This document shows, piece by piece, positions 1 to 8,656 of a DNA stretch of 64,000 nucleotides. Position 1 is the first letter of the stretch. Each line of letters begins with the position of its first letter. The notes below the pieces were generated by a model. It saw only the letters and a list, made by a program, of their open reading frames with translations, was not told the DNA's origin and did not search any database. A program made the position numbers and the translations under genes. The stretch is from Corynebacterium lactis RW2-5 (lineage in GTDB: Bacteria > Actinomycetota > Actinomycetes > Mycobacteriales > Mycobacteriaceae), in NCBI RefSeq assembly GCF_001274895.1, contig NZ_CP006841.1, positions 1,674,001-1,738,000 on the forward strand, in the 5' to 3' direction.

Positions 1-1
1 G

Positions 2-334
2 AGTCTCTACGCTGATGCCGGCCATGCGCCCTTTCCCGAGCGGGTCGGTGGAGCTATGCCAGCGGCGATGATTGAGGAGCGCCACGGTCGACTCCGAGAG
101 CTTCCAGACTCGCTAGTCGCACGCATCGAGCAAAGCGCCACGACCCGGCGCGTCCACTCCGACGAGATGCTCGACATGTTCTTCAGTAGCGGGGCGCTAT
201 CGAATCAACGAGACGATGCAGGACGAGCATCCCATACGGACGCCGCGGATAATGCGGGTGATTCGGCGGCGTCACCTGACGCTGATTCCGGGGATGGGAT
301 AAGCGGTTTTAACGATCACCGGGAAGGTGCATAG
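2..334 (+). CDS. C-terminal part of an unknown protein, cut by the window edge
   Basis: The reading frame is open from base 2 to the stop at 332-334 with no stop upstream, so this is probably the tail of a longer protein. An internal ATG at 56 would give 92 residues. The visible part has a charged helical stretch followed by an Asp/Ala/Ser/Gly-rich low-complexity tail. I recognise no domain. It ends two bases before the ParB-domain gene, so the two are probably cotranscribed and translationally coupled. It belongs to the integrated element that fills the first 5 kb. Confidence 0.5.
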   Translation, partial: SLYADAGHAPFPERVGGAMPAAMIEERHGRLRELPDSLVARIEQSATTRRVHSDEMLDMFFSSGALSNQRDDAGRASHTDAADNAGDSAASPDADSGDGISGFNDHREGA

Positions 335-336
335 AT

Positions 337-1845
337 TTGAGTACTCCAAGAATGACCGACGTACAGAGTTGGAACCGGGAGTCCCTCCCCATCGTCCAAT
401 TAAGCCTTGACTCGGAAAACCCGAGGACAGCAGACCCGCGACTTACCGGGTATAGCCCTCTCGAGCGAATGTTGTTAGTCGATGGCAACGCATGTATGGA
501 GCTACTCGACGATATCGTTGCTACAGGCAGACTTAACCCGATAGAAAACATTATCTGTATCAAAGAGTCCGGCAACACAATAGTTCTCGAGGGAAACCGA
601 AGGCTAACGTGCCTACAGGCTTGGGCTAATCCCTCGATAATTCCGGATCATTTGCCAGAGCTGGCCGAGTATCGACGGCAAGTTACCCTCATCAAGAAAA
701 GTAGCTCCCAGGTTCCTATTTCGGAAGTCGAAGTTACGATTGCACCAGATAGAGAATCCGCTCAACGATGGATTTCCCTAAAACATGAATCAGGGAACGC
801 CGGCCGTGGCGTGCGACGGTGGACGCCGATGATGCAAGAGTACGTCGAAAAGCGGAATAACCCCGAAAAGTGCCCTGCCACTTTAGCTTATGTTGAATTC
901 CTATACGAGACATTCCCGAACCATGAAGAGCTTTCTGCTTCTCTGGACAAAGCCCTGAAGAAGTACACCAATCTGCAGCGAGTTCTAAAAAAGAAGCTTG
1001 CTCATCGCTATCTTGGCGTCCTGTACGAACATGGAAAAATCAACCCCCAATATCCTTACGCAACACTTCTCCCCGTCGCCTTAAAGTTGATTTCTGACCA
1101 GGCGAAAGATCATGCTCCCAACGGTGACGCTTGGTCACGAAGATTGAATAAAAATGAAGACGTCGAAGACTATTTCAACGAGTTCAAGGAGTTATGGCCT
1201 GAGAGTATTGGCGAAAAGCTCCAAGACACCAATCCAGACAATCATAGCAACCACAACATGCCGCCGAAGCCGGAGCCTGTCACTGAGAAAGAAACGGACA
1301 ACCCGAAATATCCCACGAATTCTTCCCTGAACTTGCACCAGGAAGAAATCGACTTCGGCCACCCAATTCCGCAAAGAAAAGTTTCCAAACCATCTCAATC
1401 GCATGTCTTCCGTGGCTTAGACCTCACAGCTTTCCCCGACCGGATTCACGACCTAGTACGACAGACTTCAAAGTTAAGAATCAATACTTATCCGGAAGTC
1501 ATCGCGACAGTAATGCGCACCATTGTTGACCTTTCTACGGGTTACTATCTCGAACAGAGAAACCTCTCAGCCAAAGGAAACCTAAACAAGCGTATTAGAA
1601 CTGCCCTTTTGAACGCGGATCCCTCATCCTCTACTAACCCCCCTGCCGAAAAGTGCACCGCTAATCAGAAGCTCTTTACCGAACTTAATCGCGGTTTAGG
1701 AAACTCACTTCAGTTAAGCGTCCACTCGGCAGAACGACGATCAAGCAGCTCAGACATCCTTCACGACGGGGACCTTTTCGCCAGCTATTTGGAAACGCTC
1801 AACACGAAGCTAGCTGGTGGCCATGAACGAGAAACTACGCAATAA
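337..1845 (+). CDS. ParB/Srx-type N-terminal domain protein, element cargo
   Basis: This 502-residue protein has a ParB-like nuclease/CTPase-type fold at its N-terminus: the motif VLEGNRRLTCL lies at residues 83-93 and is preceded by a PIENIICI strand, as in ParB/sulfiredoxin-fold proteins. The rest is charged, with a Pro/Asn/Lys-rich linker around residues 300-350 and no domain I can name. It starts with TTG behind a GGGAAGG-like ribosome site and lies in tandem with an adenine methylase. Its base composition is visibly more A+T-rich than the chromosomal genes further right, which fits acquisition by transfer. Such stand-alone ParB-domain proteins occur on mobile elements and in defence islands; neither plasmid partition nor defence is shown here. 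Confidence 0.65.
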   Translation: MSTPRMTDVQSWNRESLPIVQLSLDSENPRTADPRLTGYSPLERMLLVDGNACMELLDDIVATGRLNPIENIICIKESGNTIVLEGNRRLTCLQAWANPSIIPDHLPELAEYRRQVTLIKKSSSQVPISEVEVTIAPDRESAQRWISLKHESGNAGRGVRRWTPMMQEYVEKRNNPEKCPATLAYVEFLYETFPNHEELSASLDKALKKYTNLQRVLKKKLAHRYLGVLYEHGKINPQYPYATLLPVALKLISDQAKDHAPNGDAWSRRLNKNEDVEDYFNEFKELWPESIGEKLQDTNPDNHSNHNMPPKPEPVTEKETDNPKYPTNSSLNLHQEEIDFGHPIPQRKVSKPSQSHVFRGLDLTAFPDRIHDLVRQTSKLRINTYPEVIATVMRTIVDLSTGYYLEQRNLSAKGNLNKRIRTALLNADPSSSTNPPAEKCTANQKLFTELNRGLGNSLQLSVHSAERRSSSSDILHDGDLFASYLETLNTKLAGGHERETTQ

Positions 1846-1854
1846 TACTGACTC

Positions 1855-2727
1855 ATGAGGTACCTTTCACCGCTGCGATACCCAGGAGGCAAAGCACGCC
1901 TAGCCCCCTACCTCCAGCGACTCATCAACGCCCAAACACCCCGCCCCGCCCACTACGCAGAACCCTTCGCCGGGGGTGCGGGCGCAGCGTTGAAACTGCT
2001 CACCGACGACATCGTCGAAGAAATCCACCTCAACGACCTGAATCCCGGAATTGCAGCCTTCTGGCGAAGCATTACCACCGCTCCAGAGGATTTTTGCGCA
2101 CTGATCGAAGCAACCAACGTCGACCTTGAGGAATGGCACCGACAGCGCGAGATTTACTATGCAGGCGAAACCGGCGATGACCTCCCCCTCGGTTTTGCGA
2201 CCTTCTATCTCAACCGAACAAACCGATCCGGGATACTCCATGCCGGACCGATTGGAGGACTCGAACAAAACGGCAGATGGAAGATTGATGCCCGTTACAA
2301 CAAGGGCGGCCTAGTCCAAAGAATTAAGGCTATCGCCCCACTCAGCAACAGAATCCACGTCACACAGCTCGAAGGTCTCAAATTTCTCGAAGAAATCTCT
2401 GAGCTAGATTCGAACGTGTTCATTTACGCAGACCCTCCCTACATCGTGCAGGGGGATGGGCTGTATCTCCACGCATTCGATGAATCGGCACACGTGAGTC
2501 TGGCGGAAAAGCTCGCATTGACCCGCTCCCCATGGATGCTGACCTACGACGACGACCCGCGAATCACCGATGTTCTCTACAACAATGTTCGGTCCGCACG
2601 CTTTCCCATTGCGCACACAGCCCACAAGCAACACATCGGCACTGAAGCCGTCATCTACTCTGATTCAATCAGTGTTCCCGACCTCGAGCTAACAACGGGA
2701 CGAGCCGCAGAATGGATTGCTGGCTAA
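1855..2727 (+). CDS. D12-class DNA N6-adenine methyltransferase (Dam-like)
   Basis: This 290-residue protein is predicted to transfer a methyl group from S-adenosylmethionine to N6 of adenine in a specific DNA site. The class hallmarks are in order: PGGK at residues 10-13, the AdoMet-binding EPFAGGAG at 36-43, and the catalytic DPPY at 193-196. Length and order match the alpha-class Dam/D12 family. It starts 9 bases after the ParB-domain gene, with no clear ribosome site, which suggests coupling. No restriction endonuclease is recognisable beside it, so it looks like an orphan element-borne methylase. The recognition sequence cannot be read from the protein; GATC is only the commonest specificity of the family. 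Confidence 0.88.
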   Translation: MRYLSPLRYPGGKARLAPYLQRLINAQTPRPAHYAEPFAGGAGAALKLLTDDIVEEIHLNDLNPGIAAFWRSITTAPEDFCALIEATNVDLEEWHRQREIYYAGETGDDLPLGFATFYLNRTNRSGILHAGPIGGLEQNGRWKIDARYNKGGLVQRIKAIAPLSNRIHVTQLEGLKFLEEISELDSNVFIYADPPYIVQGDGLYLHAFDESAHVSLAEKLALTRSPWMLTYDDDPRITDVLYNNVRSARFPIAHTAHKQHIGTEAVIYSDSISVPDLELTTGRAAEWIAG

Positions 2728-2749
2728 TGCCTGTGCTCCCCCTCCGATG

Positions 2750-2763
2750 CCTGTAATTACAGG
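2750..2763. repeat. 14-bp perfect palindrome downstream of the methylase
   Basis: CCTGTAATTACAGG is a perfect palindrome 22 bases after the methylase stop. A related CTGTTACAG sequence follows about 15 bases later. It could be a regulator site, or the two arms could form a small hairpin. It has no T-run and is not a convincing terminator. Confidence 0.4.
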
Positions 2764-2904
2764 GATCGCGGAAGCTCTGTTACAGATTTCAGGTCCGCCT
2801 ACCAGGACGCGGCACCCCCTGATTGTGCGAAGCCGGAACAGCCAGTATTATCTCCAATGTGAGCCAGGGTTGAGCGTAAGCAAGAATACCCAGGGCAGCA
2901 ACTC

Positions 2905-2946
2905 CAGGGACCCAGTGCGGAAGCACATGGGTCCCTGTGCTTTTTA
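2905..2946 (+). terminator. Strong Rho-independent terminator before the DUF3800 gene
   Basis: A 10-bp perfect stem (CAGGGACCCA paired with TGGGTCCCTG) is extended inward by GTGC/GCAC around a GGAA loop, with one bulged A, and is followed by GTGCTTTTT. It separates the ParB/methylase transcript from the DUF3800 gene, which must either have its own promoter or depend on readthrough. Confidence 0.8.
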
Positions 2947-2965
2947 GATGCAGGAAGAAGAATCC

Positions 2966-3877
2966 ATGCTACTCGCGTACATCGACGAAATCGGAAGCAC
3001 AGGCGCCTTCATTCACCCCAGCCACCGACGCTTCAGCGACAGCCCAGCCTTCGGATACGGGGGTTTTATCATCCCGGAGGAAAACGCCCGTGAACTAGGC
3101 GCATACTTCGCAGAACGCAAAAAAGAGTTCTTCCGCAACGAGATACCATCTGACACGGACCCCGGCCGCTGGGAGAAAAAGGGCTCCGACCTTCTCTACG
3201 CATTAGTTGCCGAAGAACGCCCACAGAATCTACGCCTTCTGGGTTCGCTCATGAAGAAGCTCCGGCAGCTCAACGGCAACCTCTTCTATTACGCACAAGA
3301 AAAACCGACCGGTAGCCCTAAAGAAACAAATTGCGGCCCAACAGAGTTCAAAGAACGTGAGGAAACAGCGATGCGAGAAACCCTCAACCGCATCGCACGC
3401 CATGCCGACTTTCACGATTCGAACGTCCTCGTCATGATGGACCAAATCAACGAAAAATCCCGCATTCAACGGTTACCGACCATGTATGCCCACATTCTAG
3501 GTAGGGCATCCGACTATCGGGAAATGAGACGCATCGTTGAACCACCTATGCACATCGACAGCGAGTTGTCGACAAACATACAGTTCGCCGATTGGATTTG
3601 TGCGCTTGCCAAGCGAGCGATTGAGTACCAGCTCGTTCAAGATTCCCGCTACCACTGGGTACCTAATTCGCAGCCATTAAAAGCAGCCCGAGGGTTATTC
3701 ACCTACGAGTCAAAACTACGGCTATACCAACGCGCCATCGACGATCTCAACCACTCTCAGATTCTCAACTCAGAGCGACCGCTGTTCGAAGCAATCCCCA
3801 ACAATCCGTTAACCGCGGAGAACATGGAAAAACTGGAGCGAGTGAGAGCTGCAACTTTCCGAGATCAAAAGCGATAA
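2966..3877 (+). CDS. DUF3800 domain protein
   Basis: The protein begins MLLAYIDEIGSTG, the YIDE(S/I)G opening characteristic of DUF3800, which is predicted to have an RNase H-like fold with acidic residues here. Further family features are a central MMDQINEKS segment and a QFADWICAL segment near the C-terminus. The start at 2966 (303 residues) is preferred because GGAAGA lies about 7 bases upstream; an in-frame ATG at 2948 lacks such a site. DUF3800 genes are common cargo of phages and genomic islands and have no established biochemical role. It sits between a strong terminator and the integrase, so it may be an independent unit. Confidence 0.75.
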   Translation: MLLAYIDEIGSTGAFIHPSHRRFSDSPAFGYGGFIIPEENARELGAYFAERKKEFFRNEIPSDTDPGRWEKKGSDLLYALVAEERPQNLRLLGSLMKKLRQLNGNLFYYAQEKPTGSPKETNCGPTEFKEREETAMRETLNRIARHADFHDSNVLVMMDQINEKSRIQRLPTMYAHILGRASDYREMRRIVEPPMHIDSELSTNIQFADWICALAKRAIEYQLVQDSRYHWVPNSQPLKAARGLFTYESKLRLYQRAIDDLNHSQILNSERPLFEAIPNNPLTAENMEKLERVRAATFRDQKR

Positions 3878-3952
3878 CCCGCCAAAATCACAATTGCATC
3901 GCTGAGCTCTAGCAATAATTCTTCCCATAGCATTACCTGCGCAGGAGCACCC

Positions 3953-5062
3953 ATGGCCACCGTTTCCCCGTACACCACGAAGAGAGGACGCCGCTGGGAA
4001 GTCCAATGGACACGACCCGACGGCCGCCGCACCCGCAAGCGCGGCTTCCCCACCAAAATCGCCGCCCAAGCATGGCTCGAAGACCAAAACACAGCCCGCC
4101 GCAAAGGAACCTGGGTAGACCCGACTAGAGAAAACACCCGCATCGATACCCTCGGCGAGCGCTGGCTAGCCATGCAAACCCACCTCAAACCCTCCGGGCT
4201 ACGCTCCATCAAGAGCGTCTGGACCAACCACGTAAAACCAACCTGGGGCCAGCGCACCGTCGGCAGTATCCGACGCTCCGAAATCCAAGAATGGATCAGC
4301 ACCTTCCCCCTCGGCGCCACCTCAGCCCGGCGCGCCCACAACGCGCTTTCTCAAATTTTCGATTTAGCAGTTGATGACGGGTGCGTGGCGGTGAATCCAG
4401 CGAAGGGTGTGCGCCTGCCGCGTAAACCAACGCCGGTGAAGGTGTACTTGACGATGGAGCAGGTGCGGACTCTGGCCGATGAGTCGAGTCAACCGGCGAT
4501 TGTGTGGTTTTTGGCGACGACGGGTGTTCGGTGGTCGGAGTTGGCCGGCCTACAAGTTGGGGATATGAATTTGAGTGGTCGGCGAGCGTTTTTACAGCGG
4601 GCCGCAGTGACCGTCGGCAGTCGGGTTGAGATCGGGTCATTGAAGAGTCATGAGAGCCGGAGTATCGCCATTCCGCGTTTCGTGTGCAATTTGCTGCAGC
4701 CGATTATCGCGGGCCGGGGTGCAGATGAGTTCGTGTGGCCCGGCGCGGATGGTGGTCCGTTGCGGTTGCCGGGGCATGGGTCGTTTTTCCATGGTGCGCT
4801 GGAGCGTGTTCGTGCGGCGGATTCTTGTTTTCCGGTGGTGACGGTGCATGGGATGCGGCATGTGGCGGCGGGGTTGTTGGTGTCGTCGGGGGCGTCGGTG
4901 AAGGTTGTGCAGCGTCAGCTGGGGCATGCGTCTGCGGCGATGACTTTGGATACATACGCTGATTTGTTCGATGGGGACTTGGACGTGGTGGCGGATGCGA
5001 TGGAAGTTGCTCACTTGAAGCTAGGTGAGCCAAAAGTGAGCCAAAAACGCGGTAGCGCATAG
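3953..5062 (+). CDS. int: Tyrosine-type site-specific integrase
   Basis: This 369-residue phage-family integrase would catalyse integration and excision of the element. It has an N-terminal AP2-like arm-binding region (about residues 5-50), a SAM-like core-binding domain (about 60-145) and a catalytic domain from about 165. The full catalytic set is visible: Arg193 in GVRWSEL, Lys231, His299 and Arg302 in HGMRH, His325 in LGH and the nucleophile Tyr335. The ATG at 3953 has GGAG about 6 bases upstream. Transcription runs toward the tRNA-fragment attachment site 40 bases after its stop. Codon usage changes abruptly near 4345, from C-ending codons to G- and T-ending ones, as if two halves of different origin had been joined. 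Confidence 0.95.
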   Translation: MATVSPYTTKRGRRWEVQWTRPDGRRTRKRGFPTKIAAQAWLEDQNTARRKGTWVDPTRENTRIDTLGERWLAMQTHLKPSGLRSIKSVWTNHVKPTWGQRTVGSIRRSEIQEWISTFPLGATSARRAHNALSQIFDLAVDDGCVAVNPAKGVRLPRKPTPVKVYLTMEQVRTLADESSQPAIVWFLATTGVRWSELAGLQVGDMNLSGRRAFLQRAAVTVGSRVEIGSLKSHESRSIAIPRFVCNLLQPIIAGRGADEFVWPGADGGPLRLPGHGSFFHGALERVRAADSCFPVVTVHGMRHVAAGLLVSSGASVKVVQRQLGHASAAMTLDTYADLFDGDLDVVADAMEVAHLKLGEPKVSQKRGSA

Positions 5063-5101
5063 CATTAAAGCAGGTCAGCGCGTTTTTAGGGTGTAATTTT
5101 T

Positions 5102-5126
5102 GTGAGTTCGAGTCTCACCGGGGGCA
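5102..5126 (+). other. 3' tRNA fragment, probable attachment site of the element
   Basis: The sequence folds as a T-arm (GTGAG, loop TTCGAGT, CTCAC) followed by a seven-base acceptor strand CGGGGGC and a discriminator A. No D-arm or anticodon arm precedes it; the upstream bases are A+T-rich and belong to the element. This is what remains at one end when an element integrates into the 3' part of a tRNA gene. The intact tRNA, whose 5' acceptor strand should read GCCCCCG, would then lie beyond the left edge. The integrase ends just before it, which supports the reading. Confidence 0.72.
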
Positions 5127-5133
5127 CAACTGG

Positions 5134-5178
5134 AAAAAGGACCAGGCAGAACTTTTCTGCTTGGTCCTTTCTGTTTTT
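5134..5178 (+). terminator. Rho-independent terminator next to the attachment site
   Basis: AAAGGACCAGGCAGAA pairs with TTCTGCTTGGTCCTTT, a 16-bp stem with one mismatch and a short CTT loop, followed by CTGTTTTTC. It directly follows the tRNA fragment and was probably the original terminator of the tRNA gene; it now also ends the integrase transcript. Confidence 0.8.
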
Positions 5179-5458
5179 CGCACAACCCCAGTCCACCTAC
5201 AGGACTGTTACCTCCGTCTCAATGAGCTCGAAAAATTTCTTTTCCGTGACACCCACTCAATAAAATGAGATACGTATCCCACATAGCAGGATTGATGTTT
5301 AAATACACCATATTTCAGTCCCGCTCCCCGGCTACGCGCACTGCACACCCCGCAGCTTTTGCCACAGTCGAGTGTTCCTGACTTTTCGTTCAGGCTCTGC
5401 CGAGATCACCCCGGGCCTCGCCGAAACGTCCCCTCACGACATCGATGGACTGTTAAAA
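5179..5458. other. Intergenic region before the malic enzyme gene
   Basis: There is no convincing gene in these 280 bases. A 10-bp palindrome, GATACGTATC, lies at 5269-5278, and A+T-rich promoter-like sequence follows to about 5310. An in-frame GTG at 5372 would extend the malic enzyme by 29 residues that do not resemble the family, so I treat this stretch as untranslated. Confidence 0.4.
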
Positions 5459-6682
5459 ATGACTTCCGCTGCACTGCACCCCGTTTCCGAACTCCCTTCT
5501 GACCAGGGCACCGAAACTCCGATTACCGATGCCGAAATCTTCGCCGCGCACGAAGGCGGCAAGATCCGCACGCGCTCCACCATGAAGCTGGATAACCAGC
5601 GTGCTCTCTCCATCGGCTACACCCCCGGTGTCGCCCGGGTCTGCGAGGCCATCCACGACGACCCCGCACTCTCCCGTAAGTACACTTGGACCGGCAAAAA
5701 CGTCGCCGTCATCTCGGACGGCACCGCAGTCCTGGGGCTCGGCGACATCGGCCCAAAGGCCGCCCTTCCCGTAATGGAGGGAAAGGCCCAGCTCTTCGAA
5801 CAGTTCGCCGGAATCTCTGCGGTGCCGATCGTCCTGGATACCCTGGACACCGAGGAGATCATCGCAACGGTAAAGGCCCTGGCGCCGTCGTTCGGCGGAA
5901 TTAATCTGGAGGACATCTCCGCGCCCCGCTGCTTCGAGATTGAAAGCCGCCTCGATGAGGCTCTCGATATCCCCGTTTTCCACGACGATCAGCACGGCAC
6001 TGCAATCGTCATCGCTGCTGGCCTCATCAACGCTTGCAAGCTGACCGGCCGCCACTTCAAGGACCTGCGCGTAGTCATCTCGGGCGCGGGCGCAGCCGGC
6101 GTCGCAGCTACGAAGATGCTGATGGCCTCCGGTGTGCAGGACATAGTCGTGGTCGACTCTCGAGGAATCATCCACCCGGACCGCGAGCCGCTGAGCGAAA
6201 TCAAGCAGTGGGTCGCGCAGATGACCAATCCTCGCCAGCTGCAGGGCGCAATTGACAACGCTCTCGACGGTGCCAACGTTTTCATCGGCGTCTCCGCCGG
6301 CCGCCTCGGAGAGGAGCAGATTAGCCGGATGGAAAAGGACGCTATTATATTTGCCCTTGCCAACCCCACTCCTGAGGTCCCACTGGACATCGCTCACAAA
6401 TACGGCGCGATCGTGGCGACGGGCCGTTCCGACCAGCCGAACCAAATCAATAACGTCCTGGCATTCCCAGGCCTGTTCAAGGGCGCACTCGAAGCCGGCG
6501 CAACGCGCATTACGAAGACCATGAAGCTCGCGGCCACCCATGCCATCGCACAGATCGGTATCGACGACCTCGCACCGGACCGAATCATCCCCTCCCCGCT
6601 GGATCCGAGGGTCATGCCTGCAGTGAGCGAAGCCGTGCGCCAGGCGGCCCTTAATGATTCGAGCTCGGGTGCGACTATCTGA
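5459..6682 (+). CDS. malE: NAD(P)-dependent malic enzyme
   Basis: The protein oxidatively decarboxylates L-malate to pyruvate and CO2 with reduction of NAD(P)+, linking the TCA cycle to pyruvate. Family features include the SIGYTPGVARVC segment, GKNVAVISDGTAVLGLGDIG, the metal-binding FEIESRL...FHDDQHGTA region, and a Rossmann-type VVISGAGAAG dinucleotide site. From the ATG at 5459 it has 407 residues, close to the short bacterial (about 390-residue) class without a phosphotransacetylase domain. A GTG at 5372 would add a non-homologous extension. It is a single gene, just right of the integrated element. Confidence 0.9.
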   Translation: MTSAALHPVSELPSDQGTETPITDAEIFAAHEGGKIRTRSTMKLDNQRALSIGYTPGVARVCEAIHDDPALSRKYTWTGKNVAVISDGTAVLGLGDIGPKAALPVMEGKAQLFEQFAGISAVPIVLDTLDTEEIIATVKALAPSFGGINLEDISAPRCFEIESRLDEALDIPVFHDDQHGTAIVIAAGLINACKLTGRHFKDLRVVISGAGAAGVAATKMLMASGVQDIVVVDSRGIIHPDREPLSEIKQWVAQMTNPRQLQGAIDNALDGANVFIGVSAGRLGEEQISRMEKDAIIFALANPTPEVPLDIAHKYGAIVATGRSDQPNQINNVLAFPGLFKGALEAGATRITKTMKLAATHAIAQIGIDDLAPDRIIPSPLDPRVMPAVSEAVRQAALNDSSSGATI

Positions 6683-6768
6683 CCGTCGGCAAGCGAAGGG
6701 TCTTCACAGCGGCGCGGATTTTTCTAACCCGAACCTGAGCCAATGCTTAAAGATTCCAACTGACTAGG

Positions 6769-6774
6769 TAGTAT
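6769..6774 (+). promoter_or_regulatory. Candidate -10 box for the ABC transporter operon
   Basis: TAGTAT lies 8 bases before the ATG at 6783, and no Shine-Dalgarno sequence is visible between them. This is the geometry of a leaderless mRNA, common in corynebacteria. TTAAAG 16 bases upstream is only a weak -35 match. Confidence 0.4.
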
Positions 6775-6782
6775 CTTCAGTT

Positions 6783-7679
6783 ATGAAAAGACCCATCTCA
6801 GTGGCGGCTGCCGCGCTGACCGCGACTTTGACCCTGGGGTTGGCAGGCTGCGTCACAAATGACGAAAGCGGCAACCCCGAGGGCTGGTCAGAGATCAAGC
6901 CGGCAATCGTCCCGGAACTGGCCGCGCAGGTGCCAGAGGAGATCCGCGCCCGTGAAATCCTGCGCATCGGCACGAACCCAACGTTCGCGCCGGCGGAATT
7001 CAAGGATTCATACGGCAAGATCATCGGCTTCGATATCGACCTCGCCCGCGCTATGGCGAGCGTACTGGGCCTGAACCTGGACGTGCAGGAACAGGACTTC
7101 TCGCTAATTCTGCCCTCGATTTCCGCTGGCGCAGTCGACCTCGGCGTTTCCGGCTTTACCTCCAATGAGGAACGCCGCAAGACCTACGACTTCATCGACT
7201 ACCTGGACACGGGCCTGCAGTGGGCCCGCCGCCCCGGCAACGATGCCAGCTCGGACAACTTCTGCGGCAAGACCGTCGCGGTGCAGCGCAATACCGTCGC
7301 CGATACCGATGACCTGCCGATCAAGCACCAGGAATGCCTCGACCGCGGTCTGCCGGGGATCAACAAACTGGCCTACCAGGACGCGGGTACCGCCGCGACG
7401 ACCGTGGTCCTCGGCCGGGCCGATGCACTGGCCGCCGACTCCCCCGTCAGCGCCTACGCGGTTAACCGTTCCGAGGGCAAGCTCGAACTCGCGGGTGGCA
7501 TCTACGACAGCGCACCGTTCGGATTCCCCGTCCCGAAGGACTCCGAGCTGGGCCCTTTGCTGGCGAAGACCCTGCAATACCTGATTGACAACGGCCAGTA
7601 CCAGGAGATCCTGAAGACCTGGGGCCTTGAGGACGGTGCCTTAAAAAGCGCCACACTGAATGGAGAGGAACTTAAGTGA
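6783..7679 (+). CDS. Amino-acid ABC transporter substrate-binding lipoprotein
   Basis: This 298-residue extracytoplasmic solute-binding protein of family 3 (polar amino acids) should capture its ligand outside the membrane and deliver it to the permease encoded next. It opens with a Lys/Arg-containing signal peptide and a lipobox LAGC with the lipidated Cys at residue 23. The family-3 signatures follow: LRIGTNPTFAPAEF, GFDIDLARAMA, and DLGVSGFTSNEERRKTYDF. Its stop overlaps the GTG start of the permease (GTGA), so the three transporter genes form one operon. The amino acid transported cannot be assigned from sequence alone. Confidence 0.92.
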   Translation: MKRPISVAAAALTATLTLGLAGCVTNDESGNPEGWSEIKPAIVPELAAQVPEEIRAREILRIGTNPTFAPAEFKDSYGKIIGFDIDLARAMASVLGLNLDVQEQDFSLILPSISAGAVDLGVSGFTSNEERRKTYDFIDYLDTGLQWARRPGNDASSDNFCGKTVAVQRNTVADTDDLPIKHQECLDRGLPGINKLAYQDAGTAATTVVLGRADALAADSPVSAYAVNRSEGKLELAGGIYDSAPFGFPVPKDSELGPLLAKTLQYLIDNGQYQEILKTWGLEDGALKSATLNGEELK

Positions 7680-8656
7680 GCGACTCATCTGTGTCGGGCG
7701 GCCGCTACGAGGCAACCCAGGCAGAACTAAAGGAAGAGATTAAGGCCAAACCGCTACCGCGCCCGGGCCGCTGGATCACCGCCGCAATTCTGCTGGCGCT
7801 GTTCGTGTGGTTCATCATCGGTGCCGCCCGCAACGAGGCCTACCACTGGGACGTGTACCTGCAGTACCTCCTGGACACCCGCATTGCCGCCGCGGCTGGG
7901 TGGACTATGGCGCTGACCATTCTAGCGATGCTCATCGGCATCGTCGGCGGCGCCATTATCGCGGTACTACGCATGTCCGATAACCCGGTTCTGTCGACGG
8001 TTTCCTGGTTCTACCTGTGGATTTTCCGAGGCACCCCGGTCTACGTCCAGCTGGTCTTCTGGGGCCTGCTGGGCACCATCTACACGTCGGTCAACTTGGG
8101 GTTCACCGAGATTGACCTCAGCGAGACCCTGTCGAACACCTTCATTCTCGCGTTCGTCGGGCTGGGTCTGAACGAGGCCGCCTACATGGCCGAAATTGTC
8201 CGCGCCGGTATCCAGGCCGTCCCCGAAGGCCAGACCGAGGCCTCGAAGGCCCTCGGCATGAGCTGGTGGCAGACCGTTCGCCGCACTGTCCTTCCCCAGG
8301 CAATGCGCATCATCATCCCGCCGACAGGCAACGAGTTCATCTCCCTTCTGAAGACCACCTCGCTGGTCATCGCAGTGCCGTTCTCGCTGGAGCTCTACGG
8401 CCGCTCCACCGACATCGCCAACGCCCTCTTCCTTCCCGTGCCGATGCTGCTGGTCGCCGCGACCTGGTACCTGGTCATCACCTCGATTCTGATGGTCGGC
8501 CAGTTCTACCTGGAGCGTTACTTCGCCCGCGGCGCCACCCGCCAGCTCACCGCCCGCCAGCTCGCCGCGCTTGCCGACGCCGAGGGAATCCCCCTGGCAA
8601 ACACCCGTGTCGTTGACAAAGAGGAAGAGCGATTCTACCGAGAGGATCCACAGTAA
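7676..8656 (+). CDS. Amino-acid ABC transporter permease (His/Glu/Gln/Arg family)
   Basis: This 326-residue inner-membrane permease starts with a cytoplasmic arm of about 35 residues, then has a first membrane segment ([19 protein letters not shown]) and about five more helices. The coupling loop [24 protein letters not shown] carries the EAA motif that contacts the ATPase. [13 protein letters not shown] segment is typical of polar amino-acid uptake permeases. A charged C-terminal tail follows the last helix. It is joined to the flanking genes by stop-start overlaps. One permease is encoded, so a homodimer is likely. Confidence 0.92.
   Translation: MSDSSVSGGRYEATQAELKEEIKAKPLPRPGRWITAAILLALFVWFIIGAARNEAYHWDVYLQYLLDTRIAAAAGWTMALTILAMLIGIVGGAIIAVLRMSDNPVLSTVSWFYLWIFRGTPVYVQLVFWGLLGTIYTSVNLGFTEIDLSETLSNTFILAFVGLGLNEAAYMAEIVRAGIQAVPEGQTEASKALGMSWWQTVRRTVLPQAMRIIIPPTGNEFISLLKTTSLVIAVPFSLELYGRSTDIANALFLPVPMLLVAATWYLVITSILMVGQFYLERYFARGATRQLTARQLAALADAEGIPLANTRVVDKEEERFYREDPQ

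Noticed and set aside
5453..6541. 362-residue minus-strand frame opposite the malic enzyme
   Set aside because: Antisense shadow; the malic enzyme motifs are intact on the plus strand.
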